Positions 43,619-51,812 of a stretch of 64,000 bases of DNA are shown here, in pieces. The stretch comes from Rhizobium mesosinicum (GTDB lineage Bacteria; Pseudomonadota; Alphaproteobacteria; Rhizobiales; Rhizobiaceae): positions 62,001-126,000 of the forward strand of contig NZ_JAEUAK010000007.1 in NCBI RefSeq assembly GCF_019511345.1, given 5' to 3'. The notes beneath the pieces were generated by a model. That model did no database searches. It was not told where the DNA came from and was given only the letters and a program-made list of their open reading frames with translations. How positions within the stretch are numbered: position 1 is the stretch's first letter; each line of letters opens with the position of its first letter. A program made the position numbers and the translations under genes.

Positions 43619-44434
43619 TTACTCCCGGTGTCCCGGCTCCGAAAAGAGCAAATCGTGGATATCTTTTTCCAGTGCTGTGGCACTGCCATCTTCTGTAGAT
43701 GCGGCGTCGGCATTGACGACTTCAGCCTTCACCCGGCCGGGATGCGGCGAGAGAAGAAGGATTCGATTCGAAATCTTGATCGCTTCGGCAATCGAATGCG
43801 TTACGAAGATCACCGTAAACTTGGTGTCGTCCCAAAGCTGGAGCAGTTCGTCCTGCATCTGGCGACGGGTGAGAGCGTCCAGAGCCGCGAAAGGTTCGTC
43901 CATCAGCAGGATGTCCGGCTGCATCGCCATGCCACGAGCGATCGCGACACGTTGCTTCATGCCGCCAGACAGGGTGTGTGGGAAGCTGTCCACCGCGCGG
44001 GTGAGCTTGACCTTCTCGATGTAGGACCGGGCGATCTCTTCCGCTATTTTCTCGGGAAGCTTTCGCGCCACGAGGAGCGGGAACATCACGTTCTGTAGAA
44101 CCGTCTTCCACGGCATCAGCTGGTCGAATTCCTGGAAGACCATCATCCGATCCGGTCCCGGCTTCGTCACTTGCCGACCATTGATGGAGATCGTTCCCGC
44201 CACCGGCTTCATATAGCCGCCCACGGCTTTCAGGAGTGTGGACTTTCCGCACCCCGAAGGTCCGAGGAGGACGAAACGGTCGGATTGACGGACGTCGAAA
44301 CTGACGCTCTCGGTTGCTGTGACCAGCAGGCTCGGCGTCTTATATCTCAAGGTGACTTTATCGACGCTGAGAAGCGGCTGCAGCGCTGCTGTTTCGACTG
44401 GACTTTGCCCAGCCCTGACGGTCGCGTGTAGCAT
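43619..44434 (-). CDS. ABC ATPase, TauB/SsuB type
   Basis: ATPase of 271 residues. Walker A LLGPSGCGKSTLLKAVGGY lies near residues 56-74, Q-loop VFQEFDQLMPWKTV near 98, signature LSGGMKQRVAIARGMA near 151, Walker B ILLMDEPFAALDALTR near 173, and the H-loop VTHSIAEAIKISNR near 207, where serine follows the histidine as in TauB/SsuB. It belongs with the binding protein and permease on either side. Confidence 0.93.
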   Translation of the reverse strand: MLHATVRAGQSPVETAALQPLLSVDKVTLRYKTPSLLVTATESVSFDVRQSDRFVLLGPSGCGKSTLLKAVGGYMKPVAGTISINGRQVTKPGPDRMMVFQEFDQLMPWKTVLQNVMFPLLVARKLPEKIAEEIARSYIEKVKLTRAVDSFPHTLSGGMKQRVAIARGMAMQPDILLMDEPFAALDALTRRQMQDELLQLWDDTKFTVIFVTHSIAEAIKISNRILLLSPHPGRVKAEVVNADAASTEDGSATALEKDIHDLLFSEPGHRE

Positions 44435-44461
44435 TGGAGAATTCCTTGTGTGAGTGCGCCT

Positions 44462-44490
44462 GACACCGGCGCAAGGCTCGCGCCGGTGTC
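44462..44490 (-). terminator. Intra-operon hairpin after the TauA-like gene
   Basis: Perfect 11-bp inverted repeat GACACCGGCGC / GCGCCGGTGTC with a seven-base loop, nine bases after the binding-protein stop and before the ATPase gene (both leftward). No T-run. It parallels the hairpin after ugpB. Confidence 0.6.
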
Positions 44491-44498
44491 TTGGCGCG

Positions 44499-45506
44499 TC
44501 AGTTGCCGTTCAGGTCAGCCGATTCCGGTAGGAAGTAATCCGTCCAGGCACCGGGCATCGCCTTGAGCGTACCGATCTTGTGCAGATGCGTCGCGAACTT
44601 CATTGTGCCTCGTGGATCCATCCGGTAGTCTTCGATGAAGCCCGGCTCGTTGAGAATTGACATCAAATCCTCGATTGGCGTCTTGTCGCCTGAAACTGCC
44701 TTATAGGCTTCCAACGCCGCGTTTGGATCCGTCTTGATCGAATCTATGGCCTTCTTGGTCGCTTCGCGAATAGCCTTGATAAGGACGGGGTTAGCTTCGG
44801 CGAACTTGGTGGTCGTGAAGAAAGTGGCCTGAGTAAGTCCGCTGCCCAGAATCTCGCGAGAATCCGTCACACGGTGAACTCCCGTCTGCTTTAATTCGAT
44901 ATACTGGAAGGGCGGTGCGGAGAAGTGGCTCTTTACTTCGTGGTTCGGATTGGCGATCGCCGCGACAGCGTCGGGATGACCGAGCTGGACTGTGTTCGGG
45001 TCAAACTTCTTTACCTGGTCGTCGCCGTACTTTTTCGCGGCCGCGATTTGGAGCAGGATGGCCTGGGTGGAGACGCCAACCGTCGGGACGGCGATCTTGT
45101 CCTTGGGCGTGATGTCGTCCAGCGACTTGATGCGCGGGTCGTTGGAAACCATGATGACGGGCTGGGCGGAACTCGTGACGATGCCCTTCACCTTTCCTTT
45201 CGTGCGGTCCCACAAGAGAAGCAGGTTTCCGGTGCCGGTGTTGACCACGTCGACGTTGCCTGCAAGCAGCGCGTCGGTTTGGGCGCCGCCGCCGCTGAAC
45301 GTCCGCCACTCGACCGTCACGCCCTTTACGCCAAGGGCTTCCGCTTCCTTCTCGATTAGCTTCTGCGTCTCCATCACGTGGCTGGCGAGATAGAGGATGC
45401 CCGGTTGCCTGGTGATTGAGATCGACGTTTTTTCCTGCGCGACTGCAGGAAGCGCGATGCCTACGACGGCGGCAATTGCGGCAAGACCGCTAACGAAATT
45501 GAACAT
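44499..45506 (-). CDS. ABC solute-binding protein, TauA/SsuA/NrtA-like
   Basis: Periplasmic binding protein of 335 residues with a Sec signal peptide (residues 1-23, ending AVAQE). The chain has the two-lobe pattern of the family, for example ITRQPGILYLASHVMETQKLIEK split near 30-52, GGGAQTDALLAGNVDVVNTGTGNLL split near 72-96, and PTVGVSTQAILLQIAAAK near 140. Members bind sulfonates, nitrate, aromatic acids or thiamine precursors. Linked here to a sugar-acid dehydratase and an aldolase-like gene, the ligand may be an aldonate or a related acid (inference). Confidence 0.88.
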   Translation of the reverse strand: MFNFVSGLAAIAAVVGIALPAVAQEKTSISITRQPGILYLASHVMETQKLIEKEAEALGVKGVTVEWRTFSGGGAQTDALLAGNVDVVNTGTGNLLLLWDRTKGKVKGIVTSSAQPVIMVSNDPRIKSLDDITPKDKIAVPTVGVSTQAILLQIAAAKKYGDDQVKKFDPNTVQLGHPDAVAAIANPNHEVKSHFSAPPFQYIELKQTGVHRVTDSREILGSGLTQATFFTTTKFAEANPVLIKAIREATKKAIDSIKTDPNAALEAYKAVSGDKTPIEDLMSILNEPGFIEDYRMDPRGTMKFATHLHKIGTLKAMPGAWTDYFLPESADLNGN

Positions 45507-45564
45507 TCCTCGCCTCCCAAAAATGAGTTTTCTTTGTGCGCACCTCCCTGCGCGGCGGTTGCTA

Positions 45565-45576
45565 TTAGTACACTAA
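45565..45576. promoter_or_regulatory. Candidate GntR operator in the divergent region
   Basis: TTAGT and ACTAA form a perfect palindrome around AC at 45565-45576, within the 133-base space between the TauA-like gene (leftward) and the GntR gene (rightward). Its GT...AC core fits the operators of FCD-type GntR proteins. Both promoters should overlap this small region, so one regulator could control both sides. Confidence 0.5.
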
Positions 45577-45639
45577 AACATCAGTGCATCAACCGGAAAT
45601 TTGCGCTATGTAGATTCAAAGGATGAATCGGAGACCATT

Positions 45640-46368
45640 ATGACGACGAAAACTGGGTTTCTCTTGCTCGACCGCTCAAGACAGGTTGCTGTGCAAGTGC
45701 ATGAAATTCTCAAGGAACGGATCCTCACGGTCTCGCTCCAGCCAGGCACCGCGTTATCTCGGGCCTCGCTCATGGAAGAATTCGGAGTAAGTCAGACGCC
45801 AGTGCGGGACGCACTTTTAAGATTGCAGGAGGATGGGCTCGTCGATATTTTCCCGCAATACGCTACCCGCGTTTCTCGTATCGACGTCGACCACGCTCGG
45901 CAGGCCCAATTCCTCCGACTATCCGTTGAAGTGGAGGCCGTCCGGCGGCTGGTCAGGACGTCGCCGAAAGAAACGGCAGACGCGTTGGATCGCGTGTTGC
46001 GGCAGCAGCAGGCGGTGGCCGATCCTTCGACGTATGATCAATTCGATACGCTGGATCGTGAGTTTCACCGTGTGCTCTATGAGCGGAGCGGAAACAACCT
46101 TCTCTGGAAGGTCATCAGACAGCAGAGTGTTCACCTCGACCGGCTGCGCCGTCTCAATCTGCCAATGGAAGGCAAGATCCAGTCCTTGCTGCGTGAACAC
46201 CGTGCGATCGTCGATGGCGTCCGCGAAGGAGACGAGGAAGACGCGGTCAGCGCGCTCCGGAAACATCTTTCAGGAACGCTTTCGATAATCGACGCGATCC
46301 GTGCGAAGTTTCCCACCTTCATATATGAGCCGGCGGCGGAAGCCCGTTCAAACGCCCGAGTTGGCTAG
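45640..46368 (+). CDS. GntR-family regulator, FCD subfamily
   Basis: Regulator of 242 residues from ATG 45640 (GGAGACCATT precedes it; an upstream TTG 45601 is unlikely). The winged helix spans about residues 15-80, with LMEEFGVSQTPVRDALLRLQEDG near 43-65. The FCD domain has the metal-type residues DREFHRVLYERSGN near 138-151 and HRAIVDGVREGD near 187-198, with further histidine in KHLSGTL. It is divergent from the Tau-type importer/dehydratase operon, whose sugar-acid ligand it probably senses. Confidence 0.9.
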   Translation: MTTKTGFLLLDRSRQVAVQVHEILKERILTVSLQPGTALSRASLMEEFGVSQTPVRDALLRLQEDGLVDIFPQYATRVSRIDVDHARQAQFLRLSVEVEAVRRLVRTSPKETADALDRVLRQQQAVADPSTYDQFDTLDREFHRVLYERSGNNLLWKVIRQQSVHLDRLRRLNLPMEGKIQSLLREHRAIVDGVREGDEEDAVSALRKHLSGTLSIIDAIRAKFPTFIYEPAAEARSNARVG

Positions 46369-46715
46369 AGTGGAAGCGGCCCAACATTAAGTCTGTCGAA
46401 GTGATCGCCAACGCACCTCATGCGCCAGTTCGGCGATATCGCCCGACAGGAGTGTCACGCCGTCGGCATCCCAGGAGGCGTAGTCTCGAGGTCGACTTGC
46501 AGGTGATCCTCGCTGGCCGCGCATCAACGGCACCTTCGGCGAGATACGCAACTTTCAAAATCCGGGACAGAAGCCTATCTCGCCGGTTTTCAGGTCGGTG
46601 AGCGGTATCAACAAGGAAGGCTGACCAGACGGCAGCCTTGACCGGCCTTGGAGCAACCCATGCTGCCGAGAGGTCCGCTACCGCTTGTTTTGCTAGCGGT
46701 TGATCTCAGTTGTCT
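46369..46715. other. Intergenic stretch with no recognised gene
   Basis: Between the GntR gene and the Gfo/Idh gene (both ending here) about 347 bases hold no convincing gene. One plus-strand frame ends with a protein-like piece (INGTFGEIRNFQNPGQKPIS) before a stop near 46622, possibly a remnant. No hairpin or RNA gene stands out. Confidence 0.3.
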
Positions 46716-47795
46716 TCACTCCCCCGCCGCCTCAGGCAGCCACGAGTGATAAAGCGGGTGGTTTGCGGAAATTGGCATTGCCGTCGGCATGCCGGTGCGT
46801 TGCGAGTGATAGGCGGCAGTGACGAGTTCGAGAGAGCGGCGGGCATCTTTAAGTGTCACTGGCGGTTCAGTACCATCGACGAGTGCCTTGTGGAAAAGCT
46901 GAAATTGGCGGGTATAGCCGTCCTCCTCGTCCTTATATTCGGCAAGTGCAGCGTCGACGCGGGTCTGATGCTCTTCCGTGCCCGCGACGAAGGTCCATGG
47001 GTCACGGCCCATCGTGTAGGGTTCCAGAATGCTTTCCGCCACCAGATCGGAAAAGCAGAAGCGCAATCGTGAGATTTCCTTGCGGGAACCGAGTGTCATG
47101 GACAAAGCTGCCAGGGAGCCGTTCTCCATCTTTACCGAAAGCGTCGCTGTGTCCTCGACCTCAATTGGGTTCACCAGCGTCGTACCATGGCTGAACACTT
47201 CGGCGCAGGCGCCATGGACGTAGTTCAGCATGTCATGGGCGTGGATCGCGTGACCCAGTAACCCACCGCCGAGTTCGCTCGTCCATTTGCCGCGCCACGG
47301 AACGGCATAGTAGTCCGGCCCGCGCCACCAGTGGGTCTCGATGGTCGTGAGAAACGGCCGGCCGGCCAGGCCAAGTTCGATAAGGTACTTCAGCTTCTGC
47401 AAACCGGTGCCGTAGCGGTACTGAAAGATCGGCATCAGCAAACGGTCTGAGCCGGCTACGATCTTGATCATCGCATCAACATCGGCGATCGAGCCATAAA
47501 GCGGCTTCTCGCAGATGACATGCTTGCCGGCCTCAATGCCGCGCTTGCAGAGTTCGAAATGCGAATCCGGCGGCGTGCAGATGTCAATGATGTCGAGATC
47601 ATCGCGCGCGAACAAAGTGTCCACGTCTTGGGTGTATTCGGCGATCTTATGCTCCTCGCAAAGTGCGCGCCCGCGGTCCTCGTCCAGCGAGCAAAGGACG
47701 GCGACCTCGAACAGATTAGGGTTCCACCCAAAGCCGGACAGATGCCTCGCGGCGATCCCGGCCCCAATGACGCCGACGCGTAATCTCTTGGTCAT
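46716..47795 (-). CDS. Gfo/Idh/MocA-family oxidoreductase
   Basis: NAD(P)-dependent dehydrogenase of 359 residues acting on sugars, inositols or related polyols. The Rossmann motif VGVIGAGIAARHLSG is at residues 6-20, the conserved CEKPLYG (catalytic-type lysine) near 98-104, and GGGLLGHAIHAHDML near 172-186 carries the family histidine region. ATG 47795 follows GGGAGAATATTGAG; the frame is open to 47921 without support. It begins one base after the stop of a second family member, and both belong to the CUT1 operon. Confidence 0.9.
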   Translation of the reverse strand: MTKRLRVGVIGAGIAARHLSGFGWNPNLFEVAVLCSLDEDRGRALCEEHKIAEYTQDVDTLFARDDLDIIDICTPPDSHFELCKRGIEAGKHVICEKPLYGSIADVDAMIKIVAGSDRLLMPIFQYRYGTGLQKLKYLIELGLAGRPFLTTIETHWWRGPDYYAVPWRGKWTSELGGGLLGHAIHAHDMLNYVHGACAEVFSHGTTLVNPIEVEDTATLSVKMENGSLAALSMTLGSRKEISRLRFCFSDLVAESILEPYTMGRDPWTFVAGTEEHQTRVDAALAEYKDEEDGYTRQFQLFHKALVDGTEPPVTLKDARRSLELVTAAYHSQRTGMPTAMPISANHPLYHSWLPEAAGE

Positions 47796-47796
47796 C

Positions 47797-48816
47797 TCAA
47801 TATTCTCCCTCGGCGCCGATCCGGGCGGCATTGGCCTGTGCCTCAAGCGAAAGGCGGCAGACTTCAAAGACATGGGCCTGCGACATCGCCGTTTCGGTGC
47901 GATGGGCAACGTCGTCGACAAAGGCGCGGAAATATATGAGCTCCTCGTCGCTGCAATCGATGTAGCGGTTTTCCGTACCGTTAATGAGGAAGAGGTGATC
48001 CTTGCCGGGTCGGCCGGAAATGTCGATATACTTGCGAAGCTCGATGTAGCCTTCGGTACCTAGGATGATCAGCCGTCCGTCGCCCCACGTGCCGAGCCCG
48101 TCTGGGGTGAGCCAATCGACTCGGATATAGCCGGTTGCCTTGTCGGAACGCAAAAGAAGGTCGCCAAAATCCTGAAAGCTCGGCTTTTCCGGCATCGTGA
48201 AATTGCCGATGCTGCTGGCAACGATCTCGCCCGTTTTCGAGCCTGTATAGAACAGAAACTGGTCTATCTGGTGGGAAGCGATATCGACGATGATGCCGCC
48301 GAAGCGTTTGGGGTCGAAAAACCAATCCGGTCGTGAGGCAAGCTGAAGCTTGTGGGGGCCGGTGCCGATCGTCTGGATGACCCGGCCAATCGCCCCCTCC
48401 TGCACCAGCTTGCCCGCTTTGACCGCCGAGCGGACGCTGTGGCGTTCGGTGAAGCATATGGAAAAGATCTTTCCAGTTTCCTCTACCGTCTTGCGAACCT
48501 CCGCGAGCTGCTCAAAGGTTGTAACCCCGGGCTTGTCCAGCATCACATCCTTCCCGGCCTTCATGGCACGGGCGGCCAGGTCCGCGCGATCCGCCGGGAC
48601 GGCGGAGATGCAGATGACGTCAATCTTCGGATCATCAAAGATCCGGTCGCGGTCGATCTTCGGCACGTCGGGATAATTCTTCTCCATCGCCTCGAGAACG
48701 CCGGGGGCGGTGGTTTCGGGGCAATAGCCGACAAACTCAGCGCCAGTCGCCAAAAGTCCCTTCACATGATCGAAAATATGGCCGTGGTCGAGACCGACAG
48801 CTGCAAACCTCAACAT
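47797..48816 (-). CDS. Gfo/Idh/MocA-family oxidoreductase
   Basis: Second NAD(P)-dependent dehydrogenase, 339 residues. The N-terminus RFAAVGLDHGHIFDHVKG lacks the standard GxGxxG motif and carries GLDHGH instead, so cofactor binding may differ from the partner enzyme. The conserved lysine motif appears as MLDKPGVTTFEQL near residues 93-105, and GGIIVDIASHQIDQFLFY near 174-191 holds the histidine. Members with GLDHGH act in poorly characterised sugar pathways. It lies downstream of the ATPase gene (50-base gap) and one base before the partner gene. Confidence 0.85.
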   Translation of the reverse strand: MLRFAAVGLDHGHIFDHVKGLLATGAEFVGYCPETTAPGVLEAMEKNYPDVPKIDRDRIFDDPKIDVICISAVPADRADLAARAMKAGKDVMLDKPGVTTFEQLAEVRKTVEETGKIFSICFTERHSVRSAVKAGKLVQEGAIGRVIQTIGTGPHKLQLASRPDWFFDPKRFGGIIVDIASHQIDQFLFYTGSKTGEIVASSIGNFTMPEKPSFQDFGDLLLRSDKATGYIRVDWLTPDGLGTWGDGRLIILGTEGYIELRKYIDISGRPGKDHLFLINGTENRYIDCSDEELIYFRAFVDDVAHRTETAMSQAHVFEVCRLSLEAQANAARIGAEGEY

Positions 48817-48866
48817 CGCTCACTCCTTATTGCAAGCCAGCCTGAACCGGCCGATGTCATGCATTG

Positions 48867-49952
48867 TCACACCGTTAATTCGGCGTCGTGGACGTGCTTC
48901 GACAGCGTCTTGCGACCGTCCGGGTCGAAGAAATGCGCCTTCCCCAAATCGAAGAATACTTCCACGCTGTCGGCAACCGCCGGCTGGCCTTCAAGCAAAA
49001 TCGTCAGCGGCTGCCCGTCGGCGAGGCTGGCATACACGACCGTCTGCCCACCGAGGCTCTCCACAAGATCCACCGCAGCGATGCCGAGTTTGATCCTGCT
49101 GCTGCCGGCAACGATCGAGAGGTGCTCGGGTCGGATGCCAAAGGTGACGGGAGGCGTTTCGAATGACGGGCAGGGCATCGAGAGGTCGCCGATCCTAACG
49201 CCGTTCGAGGAAGCCGCGGCCGCAAGAAAATTCATCTTTGGCGAGCCGATAAAACCGGCAACGAACCGATTGCAGGGCTCGTTGTAGAGATCAAGCGGAG
49301 AGCCGACCTGCTCAATGCGCCCATTATTGAGCACAACGATCTTATGCGCCATGGTCATCGCCTCGACCTGATCGTGGGTCACGTAGATCGTGGTGTTGCC
49401 GAGCCGCTTGTGCAGCTTAGCGATCTCGACGCGCATCTGGACACGCAGCTCGGCGTCCAGGTTAGAAAGCGGCTCATCGAACAGGAAGAGTTTCGGCTCG
49501 CGCACGATTGCCCGGCCAATTGCCACGCGCTGGCGTTGACCGCCGGATAGCTGCCGTGGTTTGCGACCCAGGAGTGCCTCGATCTGAAGGATCTCAGCTG
49601 CCTCCTGGACCCGTCGCTTGATTTCCTCCTTCGGCATCTTCGCGGTCTCGAGGCCGAAGGCGAGGTTCTTATAGACCGTCATGTGAGGGTAGAGCGCATA
49701 GGATTGGAAAACCATGGCGATCCCGCGCTCGTAGGGCGCGATATGATTGACCGTTCGGCCGTCGATCATGAGGTCGCCACCAGTAATCTCCTCGAGTCCG
49801 GCGACCATTCTCAAAAGAGTCGATTTACCGGAGCCGGATGGTCCAACGAAAACAACGAACTCTCCAGGGTCGATTTGAAGATCGACGCCGTGAACCACCT
49901 GTAGCTCGCCATAGGATTTGGTAACGTTGCGCAACTCAACGGTGGATGTCAT
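48867..49952 (-). CDS. ABC transporter ATP-binding protein, MalK/UgpC type
   Basis: ATPase of 361 residues of a CUT1 importer. Walker A VGPSGSGKSTLLRM near residues 36-49, Q-loop VFQSYALYPHMTV near 82, signature LSGGQRQRVAIGRAI near 135, Walker B FLFDEPLSNLDAEL near 156, and the H-loop VTHDQVEAMTMA near 188. A C-terminal TOBE region (FGIRPEHLSIV near 277) is present. It follows the MalG-like permease by 54 bases in the leftward operon. Confidence 0.93.
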   Translation of the reverse strand: MTSTVELRNVTKSYGELQVVHGVDLQIDPGEFVVFVGPSGSGKSTLLRMVAGLEEITGGDLMIDGRTVNHIAPYERGIAMVFQSYALYPHMTVYKNLAFGLETAKMPKEEIKRRVQEAAEILQIEALLGRKPRQLSGGQRQRVAIGRAIVREPKLFLFDEPLSNLDAELRVQMRVEIAKLHKRLGNTTIYVTHDQVEAMTMAHKIVVLNNGRIEQVGSPLDLYNEPCNRFVAGFIGSPKMNFLAAAASSNGVRIGDLSMPCPSFETPPVTFGIRPEHLSIVAGSSRIKLGIAAVDLVESLGGQTVVYASLADGQPLTILLEGQPAVADSVEVFFDLGKAHFFDPDGRKTLSKHVHDAELTV

Positions 49953-50006
49953 CGATCGCCTCCCGGCTGGGCTTGAGCTTAATTTTCGGGCGTGAACAAA
50001 GTCCCG

Positions 50007-50873
50007 TCATCGCTTCATCCCCGTTGTTGCTATCCCTTCGATAAGCAGCCGCTGAAAGAGCAAGAAGAAGGCGAAGACCGGCATCAGGGACAGCACGGAC
50101 ATGGCGAACAGTCCGCCGAAATTCGACACGCCGCTCGAATCCACGAAGGTCCTGAGTCCGAGCATCGCCGTGTACTGCGGCATGTCGCTCAGGTAGATGA
50201 GCGGTCCCAAAAAATCGTCCCAGGTCCAGATGAAGGTGAAGATCGAGGCGGTGGCGAGCACCGGCATCGACAGCGGCATGATCACCTTCCAGTAAACCCG
50301 CCAAGGCGAGCAGCCGTCGATCATCGCCGCCTCATCGAGTTCCTTCGGAAGGCCGCGAAAGAACTGCACCATCAGGAAGATGAAGAAGGCATCGGCGGCG
50401 AGGAATTTCGGAACAACCAGCGGCAGGAAGGTGTTGACCCAGCCAAGTTCGCGGAACAGCACATACTGCGGGATCAGGGTCACATGATAGGGGAGCATCA
50501 AAGTCATCAGCATCAGCGCGAAGCAGATCCGGCGCCCCGGAAATTCCAGCCGCGAGAATGCGAAGGCGGCAAGTGAACAGCTAAAGACGTTGCCAAGGAC
50601 GCAAAGTATCGCGATCAGGAACGAATTGCTGAAGAACCGGCCGAAGCTCACCGGGAGACCGTTCCAGCCTTCGACATAGGAGTTGAGGCTAAAGGTAGAC
50701 GGAATGAGGCTCGTTGAGGTGAAGATCTCGTTTTCGGGTCTGAACGAGGCCGACAGCATCCATAGCAGCGGATAAATCATTGCGATCGAGGCGCCGATGA
50801 GCAGCACGTGAGCGACACTGCCGGCAACACGCGAACGCATCGTAGCTTGGGAGAGCGAGAGCTTATTCGTCAT
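50007..50873 (-). CDS. ABC sugar permease, MalG-like (CUT1)
   Basis: Inner-membrane permease of 288 residues. Membrane spans start at about residues 17-37 (VAHVLLIGASIAMIYPLLWML), and the EAA loop is ELDEAAMIDGCSPWRVYWKV near 179-198. The family motif IPQYVLFRELGWVNTFLPLVVP split lies near 138-159. Its start overlaps the MalF-like gene by 11 bases. Confidence 0.92.
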   Translation of the reverse strand: MTNKLSLSQATMRSRVAGSVAHVLLIGASIAMIYPLLWMLSASFRPENEIFTSTSLIPSTFSLNSYVEGWNGLPVSFGRFFSNSFLIAILCVLGNVFSCSLAAFAFSRLEFPGRRICFALMLMTLMLPYHVTLIPQYVLFRELGWVNTFLPLVVPKFLAADAFFIFLMVQFFRGLPKELDEAAMIDGCSPWRVYWKVIMPLSMPVLATASIFTFIWTWDDFLGPLIYLSDMPQYTAMLGLRTFVDSSGVSNFGGLFAMSVLSLMPVFAFFLLFQRLLIEGIATTGMKR

Positions 50874-51810
50874 AGTGCACCCAATAGCGGCTGGTGAGGA
50901 AGGCGAAGGCCGTAAACAGCGCTATGATGATCAGCAGCACCCAAGCCAGGGCCGAGGCATAGCCCATGCGGAAATATCCGAAGGCTTCCTGATAAAGATA
51001 AAGGGTATAGAACAGCAGCGAATTGACCGGATTGCCCGATCCGTTCGAGATGATGAAGGCAGGCGTAAAGGTCTTGAACGCATCGATCGTCTGGATGATG
51101 GCGTTGAAGAAGATGACGGGAGTGAGTAGGGGCACCGTAATGCGTGCGAACTGCCGCCAGCGCCCGGCGCCGTCGACCCGCGCCGCCTCGTAGACATCGG
51201 CCGGTATCTGCCGGAGGCCGGCGAGGAAGACGATCATCGGCGAACCGAATTGCCAGACGGCGAGGATAATCAGCGTCCATAGCGAGTAGTTGGGGTTCGA
51301 GATCCAACTCGGACCCTCGATGCCGAACTGGGCGAGGAAGTGGTTCACCAGCCCATTGCCAGCAAAAAGCTGTCGCCAGAGAACGGCAATCGCAACGCTC
51401 GCCCCGAGAAGCGAGGGTAGGTAAAACAGCGCCCGGTAAAGCGGTAGACCGCGGATGCCGCGATTGAGCAGCATGGCAACGGCGAGCGCAAAAGCGAGCT
51501 TCAGTGGCACGGAGAACAGGACATAGACAAAGGTTATCCTGACGGAAATCATAAATTTGGGGTCTGCGGTAAACATGCGCACGTAGTTGGCAGGACCAAC
51601 CCAGTCGGGCGCGGTCAGAAGGTCGAAATCTGTAAAGGACAGATAAAGCGACCACAGGATCGGGCCGAGCGAAAGGCAAAGAAAACCGATCGCCCAGGGC
51701 AACAAGAAGAGGTAGGCCGCGCGCTGCGTGGAGGAATACCGCTTAGACGCTTTTGTCGGCACCATTCCCCCGCGTGGCGCGGCCGTTTCGGGCGACTTCA
51801 GAACCGTCAT
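50863..51810 (-). CDS. ABC sugar permease, MalF-like (CUT1)
   Basis: Inner-membrane permease of 315 residues. A basic N-terminus is followed by the first span (AYLFLLPWAIGFLCLSLGP, near residues 32-50). The EAA loop reads DVYEAARVDGAGRWRQFARI near 206-225 and the segment VFLAGLRQIPADVYEA precedes it. Encoded two bases after the binding-protein stop. Confidence 0.92.
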   Translation of the reverse strand: MTVLKSPETAAPRGGMVPTKASKRYSSTQRAAYLFLLPWAIGFLCLSLGPILWSLYLSFTDFDLLTAPDWVGPANYVRMFTADPKFMISVRITFVYVLFSVPLKLAFALAVAMLLNRGIRGLPLYRALFYLPSLLGASVAIAVLWRQLFAGNGLVNHFLAQFGIEGPSWISNPNYSLWTLIILAVWQFGSPMIVFLAGLRQIPADVYEAARVDGAGRWRQFARITVPLLTPVIFFNAIIQTIDAFKTFTPAFIISNGSGNPVNSLLFYTLYLYQEAFGYFRMGYASALAWVLLIIIALFTAFAFLTSRYWVHYDE

Positions 51811-51812
51811 AA

